This document shows, piece after piece, positions 12,299 to 21,200 of a DNA stretch of 28,225 bases. Made by a program: the position numbers and the translations under genes. How positions within the stretch are numbered: the first letter of the stretch is position 1; each line of letters starts with the position of its first letter. Where the stretch lies: the IMG/VR virus record IMGVR_UViG_3300021197_000111, positions 1 through 28,225 of that record. One strand, written 5' to 3'. This DNA is from a virus. Under the pieces are notes generated by a model. The model had not been told where the DNA came from. It saw only the letters and a program-made list of their open reading frames with translations, and did not search any database.

Positions 12299-14548
12299 CT
12301 ATAATTTTGGTTGTAGTTCTTTCATTTCAATCAGTGTTTCTAAACTTTGACCTGCCATTTGATAAAAGCCTTCGATGTTATCTGACAACATATTGTTGGC
12401 ATAAATATCTGTTGACTCGTACCATGTATCTTGGTCGGGCAATGTAACTAACCTATAGTTATTAAAGTTAGGAACAAATCCCATGTAAGCTATGATAGTA
12501 TTTTCTGACCCATACTCACCCGTCTCTTCTTGTTTAGCTTCGACATCATCTTGAGCAGCTTGTAAGTTCTGGGCTATGACATTGGCTACAGTTTGTTCAG
12601 CTTCTGTGGCTGATGCATCTGTAGAAACTGACACATCTATTTGACTTTGTAAAGTTTCAGTAGGTGTTACAGCAGCTACGACACTCGTTGTCTCAACGGT
12701 TTGAGTTTCAACGTTTGTAGATGTTGTAGAATTTGTAGAGCTTGTAGAGCTAACAGAACTTGTAGAACTTGTAGAGCTAACAGAACTTGTAGAGCTTGTA
12801 GAATTACTAGTATTAAAGCTTGTACTCATAGCCAACACTTGATTGTTTTGTACTGTTGAGGATGCAAATTGTTCAGATATACTAGGTGAATTACTAATGC
12901 TTACACCACCACCCGAACTAGATGATGATACGCTAGAAGCTCCTGTCGTGCCCCCTGTAGCATGAATAGAAGTACCTGCTGTCGTACCACTTACACTAGC
13001 TTGAGCTGTGCTTAGAGTAGAGGAGACAACGTTCATTGCCATTTCTCTACTTATCGAACTTTTACCTTCTGTACTTTCAGCAATAAGTTTTTCTTCTTCT
13101 ATTGCTTCTTCTATAATTTTTTCTTCTTCGACAATCTCATCCACAAGCTCTTCTTCCTGCTCTTCTGCAGACGTAAGTTCTTCTTCCATTGCTGTCTCTT
13201 CCTCAAACCATTCCTCCAGTTCTTCAATTGTTTCAAATTCAATAAATGTTTCAGGTTCTAAATATTCTTCAACAAGTAAATTTTCTTGAAAGACAAACTC
13301 TTCAAAGATTACATCCTCCATTGGCATAAATATTTCTTCTTCATGCATAGGTAATTCAGGCAAAACTTCAAAAGGCTCTACAAATTCTTCACGTGGTTGA
13401 AACTGTTCAAAGATTATCTCTTCTTCAAATACAAACTCTGGCTCTTCAAAAGTTTCATACTCAAGTTCAAAGATATACTCTTCTAATATTTCTGGCTCTT
13501 CAAAAAGTTCTGGCTCTTCAAAAGTGTCATACATGTCATACTCTTCATACCCATAATCAAACACTTCTTCTTCTACAAAGTAAGCTACTGATTCTTCTTG
13601 TCTGTAACCTTGACAGAAAGGTCCATACTGTGGGTCTAAACTACACTGAAGGTCGTCATAAGCTTCCCAATAAAACGGACAAGACTCACTGTATAATTGT
13701 GTTATATCACATTGTTGAGATAAATAAGCTGCTGCGTAATAAGGACAAGACTCAGAATACAACTGGTCAATGTCGCATTGTTGAGTTTGATAAGCATCTG
13801 CATAACCTGTACAGCTTGTATCGTTTAAAGGATTACTACAGTCAATACTATTATTATCACTATATAAAGAACCACCATCTTTTAAGTTTTGATTTTTATC
13901 AGAGTTATTCCAGTCATAGTTATAACAAGATGAGGTATTAGTAGAGCCTGTATTACATTCATCGTGGTAGTAATAGGTGTATATCTCATCAGACTTACCT
14001 TGCTCACCAATTAAAACATCGTGCTGAATAATATCTAATTCACCATACCTATACTCAAAAGTATCGTTAGTCCATAGTATAACTTCAAAGCTGTTATCAG
14101 ATGCACGATTGTATTCACGCATATCATACCAACCAAAAACTGCTTTATCACTAAAGTTCTTGGCTAACATTTTAGAGTTGTTATCTCTAATGAGGTCAGT
14201 CCAGAATGGAAACAGGGTGTAGTTGTATTGTGGAAGTGGGTCAGGTGTATAATCTCCACAATAGTTATTATAGTTTACATTACCTGTACCTAATCCAAAA
14301 TGCAAACATCCATTCGTAGCCATACGAGCAGATGTAAAAGATTCTCCATAAAAATCAAAAGTAAAATCTAAATTAAATGCAGACGAAAGCTGGTCGTCTC
14401 CTGAGTTTAAATTGGTTGTGCCTGATTGATTGGTAAGGTCTATTAAAGACTGGTTGTCTTCGTAGATATATTGTGCACAAGCAGAGTTGGATAACCCTAA
14501 CAAGCCTATTAAAGCTAATCCAATTAAAACTCTAAAGTACTCACCCAT
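12299..14548 (-). CDS. Large secreted, multi-domain low-complexity protein
   Basis: Encodes 749 residues. Signal peptide: MGEYFRVLIGLALIGLLGLS, with a likely cleavage after ACA at about residue 25. Residues ~30-215 form a globular region resembling NIDO-type extracellular domains (FPFWTDL; NSFEVILWTND; FEYRYGELDI), a tentative match. Then four 22-residue cysteine repeats (~225-312), a glutamate- and aromatic-rich region (~316-488), a serine/threonine-rich region (~500-640) with SST triplets, and a C-terminal domain (ENTIIAYMGFVPNFNNYRLV; WYESTDIYANN; QSLETLIEMKELQPKL) that I recall as recurring in marine phage proteins. No clear ribosome-binding site precedes the ATG, 5 bases after the previous stop. 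Surface protein or virion appendage are both possible. Confidence 0.85.
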   Translation of the reverse strand: MGEYFRVLIGLALIGLLGLSNSACAQYIYEDNQSLIDLTNQSGTTNLNSGDDQLSSAFNLDFTFDFYGESFTSARMATNGCLHFGLGTGNVNYNNYCGDYTPDPLPQYNYTLFPFWTDLIRDNNSKMLAKNFSDKAVFGWYDMREYNRASDNSFEVILWTNDTFEYRYGELDIIQHDVLIGEQGKSDEIYTYYYHDECNTGSTNTSSCYNYDWNNSDKNQNLKDGGSLYSDNNSIDCSNPLNDTSCTGYADAYQTQQCDIDQLYSESCPYYAAAYLSQQCDITQLYSESCPFYWEAYDDLQCSLDPQYGPFCQGYRQEESVAYFVEEEVFDYGYEEYDMYDTFEEPELFEEPEILEEYIFELEYETFEEPEFVFEEEIIFEQFQPREEFVEPFEVLPELPMHEEEIFMPMEDVIFEEFVFQENLLVEEYLEPETFIEFETIEELEEWFEEETAMEEELTSAEEQEEELVDEIVEEEKIIEEAIEEEKLIAESTEGKSSISREMAMNVVSSTLSTAQASVSGTTAGTSIHATGGTTGASSVSSSSSGGGVSISNSPSISEQFASSTVQNNQVLAMSTSFNTSNSTSSTSSVSSTSSTSSVSSTSSTNSTTSTNVETQTVETTSVVAAVTPTETLQSQIDVSVSTDASATEAEQTVANVIAQNLQAAQDDVEAKQEETGEYGSENTIIAYMGFVPNFNNYRLVTLPDQDTWYESTDIYANNMLSDNIEGFYQMAGQSLETLIEMKELQPKL
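12726..12808 (-). repeat. Short-period repeat encoding Ser-Ser-Thr/Val triplets
   Basis: On the + strand the 9-bp unit CTTGTAGAG and variants (CTAACAGAA) recur in tandem, encoding SST/SSV triplets in the serine-rich part of the 749-residue protein. Near-identical units suggest slippage expansion. Confidence 0.65.
13611..13874 (-). repeat. Four tandem 66-bp units encoding 22-residue cysteine repeats
   Basis: The starts GGACAAGACTCA at 13677 and 13743 are exactly 66 bp apart. Protein units read C-x(8-9)-C-x2-Y-x2-AY-x3-QQ, for example CDIDQLYSESCPYYAAAYLS. The two middle units are most alike; the outer two (13611-13676 and 13809-13874) are diverged. Two cysteines per unit suggest disulfide-linked modules outside the cytoplasm. 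Confidence 0.7.
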
Positions 14549-14553
14549 GAGAC

Positions 14554-15744
14554 TTATTGAGTTCTATAAAATTCTTTTTTACACTGTCTCTTTGTTTTTG
14601 TTTTGGTTGTGTATAAAACTTTAACTGCACCAACTACATCTTTATTTATTTTATCTCTGTTAGGATTTTTATCGTGTGTACATTGTTGGATGTAAAGTTT
14701 TTCTTGGTCTTTAACATCGGGTCTCTTAGTCTTGTTTTCTGCCCAAGCCATTGATGCTTCTTTGCCTATTTTACCTTGGTAAGGGCAAGGAGTACCAGCC
14801 ATTTCCATAGCCTTAAATACTCTCGGGTCTTGACAAAGTATAGACACTGAAGCCACTTTCATACCGGTATCATACAGATACTTGGAAAGTTTTAAGCGTT
14901 CACAGTTCTCGTCAGTTACAGTAGCTCCTGTAGAGAACCCAAATACTTGCCCTTGAAAGGCACCAGAACGACCTACAGTACAGAGGTCTTGTGAGTAAGA
15001 CATAATACTAGGTGCAATCGCAGAAGCAGGAGGTGCTTTTGTTCTTACGTTCTGATTAATTGTTTGAGTAGAGTTAGATTCATTAATATTTCTGTTAGTG
15101 TTGTCAGATTTAGTATTGTTGTTATTAGTATTTGTGTTGTCCGTAGTCACATTAGAGTCTGACGTAGATTGATTAACGTTAGTATTGTTGTTAGTATTTG
15201 TATTGTTACTAGTAGAATTACTATTGTTATTTACGTTTTGGTTTACTGTTGAGTTTACAGTAGAGTTAGATGTAGACGTTGAAGTATTTACATTTGTGTT
15301 AGTATTATTATTTGTATTTGTATTGTTAGATGTAGAAGTATTAACGTTTGTATTATTCGAAGTATTATTATTGGTGTTAGTAGAAGTATTAACGTTTGTA
15401 TTATTACTAGTAGACGTATTAGTATTAGTATTTACATTGGTATTATTATTAGTATTGTTATTAGTATTTGTATTAGTATTTACACTTGTATTATTATTCG
15501 TGTTGGTATTAGTGTTGGTATTAGTGTTGGTATTTACATTAGTATTATTGTTCGTATTAGTGTTGGTGTTAGTATTGGTTGTCACCGTATTATTAATAGT
15601 TGTTAAACCATTGTCTTCACAGTACTGAGTACCTGAAGTACACGTGCCTGTTTGGTCTGCACTTGCAGCAAACGAAACTGTTAATAAACCTAATATAAAT
15701 AATGGTCCAAAAAAATCTTGATTTAACTTACGTCTTGTAAACAC
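14554..15744 (-). CDS. Secreted Asn/Thr-repeat protein with conserved C-terminal domain
   Basis: Encodes 396 residues from a GTG at 15742-15744; AGGAGG lies 6 bases upstream and the start shares a base with the upstream TAG stop. A signal peptide (FFGPLFILGLLTVSFAASA) should be cleaved after residue ~29. Residues ~46-232 are almost only Asn and Thr with some Ser and Val. The C-terminal ~150 residues look folded: APSIMSYSQDLCTVGRSGAF, VTDENCERLKLSKYLYDTGM, SILCQDPRVFKAMEMAGTPC, with cysteines likely paired. I recall this last domain from other marine phage proteins near lysis genes; function unknown. Probably periplasmic or surface-exposed, with the repeat as spacer. Confidence 0.85.
   Translation of the reverse strand: MFTRRKLNQDFFGPLFILGLLTVSFAASADQTGTCTSGTQYCEDNGLTTINNTVTTNTNTNTNTNNNTNVNTNTNTNTNTNTNNNTSVNTNTNTNNNTNNNTNVNTNTNTSTSNNTNVNTSTNTNNNTSNNTNVNTSTSNNTNTNNNTNTNVNTSTSTSNSTVNSTVNQNVNNNSNSTSNNTNTNNNTNVNQSTSDSNVTTDNTNTNNNNTKSDNTNRNINESNSTQTINQNVRTKAPPASAIAPSIMSYSQDLCTVGRSGAFQGQVFGFSTGATVTDENCERLKLSKYLYDTGMKVASVSILCQDPRVFKAMEMAGTPCPYQGKIGKEASMAWAENKTKRPDVKDQEKLYIQQCTHDKNPNRDKINKDVVGAVKVLYTTKTKTKRQCKKEFYRTQ
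15045..15605 (-). repeat. Long Asn/Thr-coding simple repeat
   Basis: On the + strand GTATTAGTA-, GTTAGTATT- and ATTTGTATT-like units recur with 6-bp and longer (18-36 bp) periods, encoding NTNT, NTNNNT and VNTNT blocks. The units are imperfect, so the tract is a mix of older and newer expansions. It fills about half of the host gene. Confidence 0.8.
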
Positions 15745-16142
15745 TACTGTCCTCCTTTTGAAAAGTCTCCTTTAGACTTTGATGAATTTGTATAGAGACC
15801 AAACCAAGCTGCTCCTGCCCCTACTACGACTGATATTAACCCTGATTGTTGCATGGTAGGGTCTTCTAATCCCATGAACCAAAATGTGGTATAGTATAAT
15901 AAATACATATACACACTTAAAAAAGCACGAGGAATTATTCTCCAACTATCAATAGCCTGTGCTATAAATATTAATTTTTGATAAGGATTATCGTTTTTGA
16001 TATCCTCTAACTCTCTTATTCTTTCTTTTAATTCGGACTTTTCTTGAAGCAAAGCCATGAATTTTTGTAGGTCAATCTCGACCTCGTTCCTATCCATGTC
16101 CCCACTAAAACCACCGTGAGGTGGGTACCCTCCATTACTCAT
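15744..16142 (-). CDS. Two-helix membrane protein, holin-like candidate
   Basis: Encodes 132 residues. Residues 1-20 are glycine-rich, 21-52 form a charged helix (LQKFMALLQEKSELKERIRE), and two hydrophobic helices follow at about 70-90 and 100-118 (LISVVVGAGAAWFGLY). The tail is lysine-rich. Neighbouring genes are a three-helix membrane protein and a lysozyme, so it may be part of the holin system or an antiholin; the sequence alone does not settle this. AGGATAAG precedes the ATG. Its TAG stop overlaps the GTG of the next gene. Confidence 0.7.
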   Translation of the reverse strand: MSNGGYPPHGGFSGDMDRNEVEIDLQKFMALLQEKSELKERIRELEDIKNDNPYQKLIFIAQAIDSWRIIPRAFLSVYMYLLYYTTFWFMGLEDPTMQQSGLISVVVGAGAAWFGLYTNSSKSKGDFSKGGQ

Positions 16143-16151
16143 TTTCTTATC

Positions 16152-16583
16152 CTATTTTTTAACTAAGCTGCCACCGAAGTACATACCTATAATTGCTGAT
16201 ACAAGGTTTGTATCTAGCTGTGTAATTACCAAACCTTGAAAAGTTATCCATTCAAAAACTTCTCTACCGTCTGTAAAAAATAAAAAGCCCGGATGAAATA
16301 GTGTATATCCTACCGTTACATCTACATCAGGATAATATACTGCTACTAGTTTCGGTAGTATAACAATTGCAAAGATAGATGAGAGTGCAATAATACGTCT
16401 TGTCCACTGAAACCCTACATTATCTACGTTACGTGCAGCATCGACAGCTTTAAGTTGAAACTCACCACGAGTAATCAACATCTTTTGCTCATCTTGTTTA
16501 GCTTTTAATCTCTGTGACCATAGGCTTAATAAACTACTAATTAAAGTAGAGCCTAACATTGTTATAATTTCAAATGGAAACAT
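16152..16583 (-). CDS. Three-helix membrane protein, probable holin
   Basis: Encodes 143 residues with hydrophobic helices at about 4-22, 63-83 and 124-141, joined by a charged loop (QRLKAKQDEQKMLITRGEFQ). The layout resembles the three-TM holins of gene-transfer-agent type; I did not verify a family match. It would form the membrane pore that lets the signal-less lysozyme reach the cell wall. It starts one base after the stop of the upstream small gene with no strong ribosome-binding site, so translation is probably coupled. Confidence 0.65.
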   Translation of the reverse strand: MFPFEIITMLGSTLISSLLSLWSQRLKAKQDEQKMLITRGEFQLKAVDAARNVDNVGFQWTRRIIALSSIFAIVILPKLVAVYYPDVDVTVGYTLFHPGFLFFTDGREVFEWITFQGLVITQLDTNLVSAIIGMYFGGSLVKK

Positions 16584-16584
16584 A

Positions 16585-16818
16585 TTAATCTAGTGTTAAA
16601 GTTGATTCAAGTAATTCGTTTACAGAGTCTATTAAATACTCAGGTATGTCTGTTCCTAATATATCATCTTCGCTGTAAGCAATCATATAAGATTCTAAAA
16701 GGTTTTCGTATAGAGGTCTAAAGTCCTCACGTTGAACCCAAGCTTCGTTACATTTTGTACGAGCTTTACAGTCTATTCGATACGCAACATCTAATTGCTT
16801 TTCTGTATAAAGTAACAT
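16585..16818 (-). CDS. Small acidic hypothetical protein in the lysis region
   Basis: Encodes 77 residues, starting MLLYTEKQLDVAYRIDCKAR and ending in an acidic tail (NELLESTLTLD). No membrane segment or known motif. ATG shares a base with the lysozyme stop (TAATG), and its own stop is one base from the holin-like start. It lies between lysozyme and holin candidates, which suggests a role in lysis control or merely shared translation. Confidence 0.7.
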   Translation of the reverse strand: MLLYTEKQLDVAYRIDCKARTKCNEAWVQREDFRPLYENLLESYMIAYSEDDILGTDIPEYLIDSVNELLESTLTLD

Positions 16819-17267
16819 TATTGATCAATGACAACCTGCTGTAGCTCAATGCTACGTCTACCTACTTGAGTAAACCATCTACTGTTCTGCATTTCTGCAG
16901 CCATTCTATTCCAGTCATGTTCTCTACAAGCCTGTAGCATATTTCTAAACTTTGAAAGTCTTGTACCACCTAAGTTAAAACACATATTAACTAACACATG
17001 TTGTATCTTTTCAGGTAGCTTATAAAATTCTTCTTGATTACCAAACACATGTATAGCTTCTGCATAATGCTTATCAAAGTCTATCATATAATATCTATCT
17101 ACTACTGATTGAGGTACAGGTGTACCAACTTCCCAAGAATATTCAGGGTCGTTAGGTTGACATAAATGACCAACTCCTAGAGTTTTATAGCCTAAACTAT
17201 CCATATAAATTTCTAGGACTTCGCCTTCGTGTCGTTTAATCTCTGCTTTGCATTGTTCAATGTTCAT
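16818..17267 (-). CDS. T4-type lysozyme (GH24 endolysin)
   Basis: Encodes 149 residues. It should cleave the peptidoglycan glycan chain to lyse the host. Catalytic triad E14, D23, T29 (RHEGEVLEIYMDSLGYKTLG) has the same spacing as T4 E11-D20-T26, followed by VGHLCQP. Later segments LVNMCFNLGGTRLSKFRNM and NRMAAEMQNSRWFTQVGRRS also fit the family. No signal peptide or anchor is present, so it needs a holin; two candidates lie downstream. ATG overlaps the upstream LysM gene stop (ATGA). Confidence 0.95.
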   Translation of the reverse strand: MNIEQCKAEIKRHEGEVLEIYMDSLGYKTLGVGHLCQPNDPEYSWEVGTPVPQSVVDRYYMIDFDKHYAEAIHVFGNQEEFYKLPEKIQHVLVNMCFNLGGTRLSKFRNMLQACREHDWNRMAAEMQNSRWFTQVGRRSIELQQVVIDQ

Positions 17268-18277
17268 AATAGTTTTCCTAAATTAATTCTTACAAAACTT
17301 CCTTCACCTTCATCACTTCCAAATATACTTCCAGCTTCTCTAAATGAACCATATATGGGGTCACTTGCTACTCGAGCTGCTTTCATAGCGTAGTCTTTAA
17401 AAGAGTCAGGATTTTCTTCGTTAAAATTATATCTGTCTATAACAACAGTTTCACCTTGATCGTTGGTAGTAATAGAAGCTTGACCAAGTAAAGTTTTCAT
17501 AGAAAAAGCAGGGTCTTTAAATTTTTTAATAGCTTTTTGTATTCCAATAGCATCACCACCAACATCATCATATGGGTTTTCAGAAGTTTGAAAATCATCA
17601 TACTCCAGAACTTGTTTGCCTTTATCTAAATTACTTTTAACAATTTTTTTTAGTGCTTCAATTTCATCGGGGGTTGTATCAGCTTCTGTAAAATCTTCCA
17701 TACCCATATTATATTTTCTTCGCATACGAGAAAGAGGATTAATATCATTAAGCAATTGTCTTACATTAGAAGGTAAGAATCTATCTTTGGGTTTTGATGC
17801 TGGTAAATTTACTCGTTTTTGAAAATCTTGTTGAGCATAAATACCAAATTGTGGTATATTTATTTTTTGTCCTATCCGAATATTGTTTGGATTTTTTATA
17901 GCACGATTTGCCCTTACTAATTGATCTATATTTAAACTATTATTCTTAGCAATTGTAGCAAGATTATCTCCTTTTTTAATTTGATAAGAAACAAATTTAG
18001 GTCTTTTAACTGGTTTTTTTCTAAACATACTTAAAAAACCTTCTTGCTTTGAAGGCTCTTTTGCTACAGGTGCTTTACCTTTACTAGGTATAAATATAGT
18101 ATCTCCTGCATAAATCTCATCAGGATTTTTAATCTGTGAATTTACTTCTAATAACTCAGCGATACTTAATTCATTATCTCTAGCAATAGAAAATAAAGTA
18201 TCTCCTTTTTTTAAAAGTAACTTAAGTAAGCCACCCTTACGATACTGTAGCCTGTTCATATCATTTTTAATTGTCAT
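17264..18277 (-). CDS. Protein with two LysM domains (cell-wall binding)
   Basis: Encodes 337 residues. Two LysM repeats at about 22-65 (KKGDTLFSIARDNELSIAEL; IYAGDTIFIP) and 98-143 (KKGDNLATIAKNNSLNIDQL; IRIGQKINIP), which bind peptidoglycan sugars. The C-terminal ~190 residues (SMKTLLGQASITTNDQGETV; DPIYGSFREAGSIFG) are not a known hydrolase but look conserved-type in marine phage virion genes. No signal peptide. It is coupled by ATGA to both the big ejection-type gene upstream and the lysozyme downstream, so it may be a virion protein that contacts the wall during entry. It carries the YxKGG motif (YRKGGLL). Confidence 0.85.
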   Translation of the reverse strand: MTIKNDMNRLQYRKGGLLKLLLKKGDTLFSIARDNELSIAELLEVNSQIKNPDEIYAGDTIFIPSKGKAPVAKEPSKQEGFLSMFRKKPVKRPKFVSYQIKKGDNLATIAKNNSLNIDQLVRANRAIKNPNNIRIGQKINIPQFGIYAQQDFQKRVNLPASKPKDRFLPSNVRQLLNDINPLSRMRRKYNMGMEDFTEADTTPDEIEALKKIVKSNLDKGKQVLEYDDFQTSENPYDDVGGDAIGIQKAIKKFKDPAFSMKTLLGQASITTNDQGETVVIDRYNFNEENPDSFKDYAMKAARVASDPIYGSFREAGSIFGSDEGEGSFVRINLGKLL

Positions 18278-21200
18278 AGTCCTAGTCCTTCCATTTGAGC
18301 TTTTAATGCTCGGTCTTCTTCGTCTTGTACAAACTCTGCAGTGCTGTTAAAAGGTACACCTGTTACTCTGCTTTGCATTTCATCAGGCTCATCAGTTACG
18401 TTAGGTACGTTCTTAACTATACCACCTTTAGAGTATTTAAAAGGTTCAAACTTTGAGTCGTCTTTTCTATACGTTCCTCTAGCCATAGACCTTATTTTCT
18501 TTTTAGTGCCTTCACCAAATATATTATCATAAGCTCCATAGTAAGGTAAGTTAGTAACAAACATTTCTCCAAAACCTTTTCTATATAATACCATATCTAA
18601 TATGTCTTGAGGAAAAGGACCACCTATAGCTTTCATTACAGAAGTTCCCGGACCTACATTTCGATCACTTTCACTTCGATATCTATAAGCATAGTCTAAA
18701 GGACCTAAACCACCCCAACGTCTAACAGCATTTTCTATAATTTCAGAATCAGGTTTTAGTTTTCCCGTTTCGTAATCAAGATTAGCCTTACCATTACTTC
18801 TAATTTGATTACCTAAATGAGCAACACTAGTCATAAGTATTGCAGTCATAGCAATTTTAGGAGCTTGGTGAACAAAAGATTCATTACCTTTTAAACCATA
18901 CTTTTTATTTTTATCTCTAGCTACCGGTGAAAATTCATTTATAAATCTTTTTAATATAGTATTATTAAAAACTGTAGGATAACCAGCAAACTGAATTAAA
19001 AATTGGGCATCAGGTCTACCAAACCAATCAGGTCTATTAGCTTCTGCTGCTCTAGGGTTTAAAATAATTTCTTTAGTAAATCTATTTGCACCACCCAACA
19101 TACTTTCAGAATAAAAAGTTTCATTACCGTTACCGTTCATACCTTTAGCTAAACTATCATCATATAAACCATTTTGGTCTAATGATTTTTTATACCAAGT
19201 AACTGCTTCATTTTCATCAATACCTAACTGTCTTAGTTCTTTTATAATTTGTTTTCTTTTACCTGCTCTTAATTTACCATAAGAAGTTTGACCAGTAGCT
19301 AATTTTTCTGCATGTTGTTTTATAATTCTTTTACCAGTATTAAACGATGCTAATTGTACTGCTTTAGTCCAAGGAGCTAACAAGTTACTGTTAAAAAAAA
19401 CTTCTTGTGCTCTTTTTGCAAACGGATTACTTAATGATTCACCTGCTAAACCTTCAATTCTTTCTTGAACTGCTTGTTCAAAAGCTAAACCTGTTTGATG
19501 TATTTCATCCCATGCTTCATCTGTTAAATCTTTAAAACCTTTTGTAGTTTTACCAGTTGATCTTTGAATTGCTTTAAATAACCTATCAAGACTTGAACCT
19601 GTTTGTTTTACTATAGATTTTTGTATATCATTTACTACATTAAGACCATCCAAACCACCTGCTCTTGATAATAGAATTAAAGGCTCAGTAATACTTGATA
19701 AGGTAGCAAACGGAAGTAAAGATGCTTGTTGAGTAAAAATAATTGTATCTTTAATATTTCTTAAATATTTATTTTTATTCAATGCAAAATTACTAAATGT
19801 TTCGTAGCCAGTAGCTCTACTATAAATTTGTTGTAATCCTTTTTGAACTTTTTTAATTTCAGCTTCACTATACTTTCTTGACCCATCTTTGTTTTTTGCA
19901 GCAAACATTTTATTAATAATTGGACCTAGTTCTTTTTTATCAAATTCATAAAGACTTGCACCAAAATATTTTTTACGTGCTATAGATTGTGATAGATTTG
20001 TAAAATAATTATTTAAAATAGTTTCAACATCATCTTCTAAAAATTTAGAAATTTCCCAGTCTTCAATATCTACAAACTTTCTAGGTTGTAAATAACCATT
20101 TGCATTACTTTTTCCTTTTGCTCTTAATTCAAACGGAGTAAATCTTTCTGTAAGCATATCATCTATAATTTGAAAAGCTTTTAAATTCTTAGCTGTAATT
20201 AGTTGCTCGGCTGTAGCATCAGCAATGTTTCCACTCTCAACTCCTGCATCTTGTAAAAAATTTCTTCCAAAAATATCTTCATCTAAACCAAGCTGACCTT
20301 TTGGGCTTCCCATAAATGTTTCCACACTTCCATCTGGATTTGTTACTTCAAAAGGTGTTAAGTCTTTTTTATTAACAGGGTCAGCATGTCCTTTAGCAAT
20401 TAATATATCTGCAAATTCTTCTTTGTTTTGATCTAGTTGATCATACTTATATAATCTAGGAAAGAAACCAGCTTTTCTAATTGTACCGGTTTTAAATAAA
20501 CCAACATTATTTGCATCGACATAGCCTTCATCTAACAAAGTTCTTAATCCTTTGTAAGCTTCAACTATATCAGGACTAACATCAATACTTAAATTTTCTG
20601 TAATATTTTTATCACCAACTCTATTTATTCGTTTATATGCAAACTGACCATTTACAAGTTTATTTTCAATATTAGATACTGTAACAGTTTTATCACTTAA
20701 TAAAATATTTAAAGTGTCGTTTGCTTTTGATTCTAGTTTACCAAAAAAATGATCATAACCAAGAGGATTAAAAATTTTAGCTAGTGCTGGAATATATTTA
20801 CCATGAAGTCTTCCATAAAACTCACCGTAGGTTCTAACCGATTCAGTTCCATCTGCAAGTTTAGCTTTAGTAGCTCCTTCAGTTCCTTCTTTTAAAATAC
20901 CAGCATCCCAGTCATATCTTAACTTTCTTAAAAAGTTTCCAATTAAAGGTTCATCTTCTACAAACTGGACCATTTCAGATGTAGATTTTCCAAATAAAAA
21001 GTTTAAACCAGTTCGTACACCTGCTGTTCCTTTATCTATTCGTGCAATTGTTTCTTCTGTAATTTGACCTTTCGGACCTAAAGTTTCTTCAACATTTAAC
21101 TCTTGATCAATTTTCCAATCAGCTTCAACTTCTTCTCTAACTCTAGGACCAACAAAATCTATATCAGAATTGTTAGCATGTTTAAATTCTTTTTCAACAA

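Noticed and set aside
13008-13941. Serine-rich and other open frames on the + strand opposite the 749-residue gene
   Set aside because: Shadows of the Glu-rich and Cys-repeat coding regions on the - strand, with no start signals.
14480-14548. Lipoprotein signal (lipobox) in the 749-residue protein
   Set aside because: Residues before the cysteine are N-S-A, not an L-x-[AG]-type lipobox; a type I site (ACA) fits better.
15185-15628. Long leucine/valine-rich open frame on the + strand
   Set aside because: It is the antisense of the Asn/Thr repeat of the secreted-protein gene; the composition mirrors NT codons and there is no ribosome-binding site.
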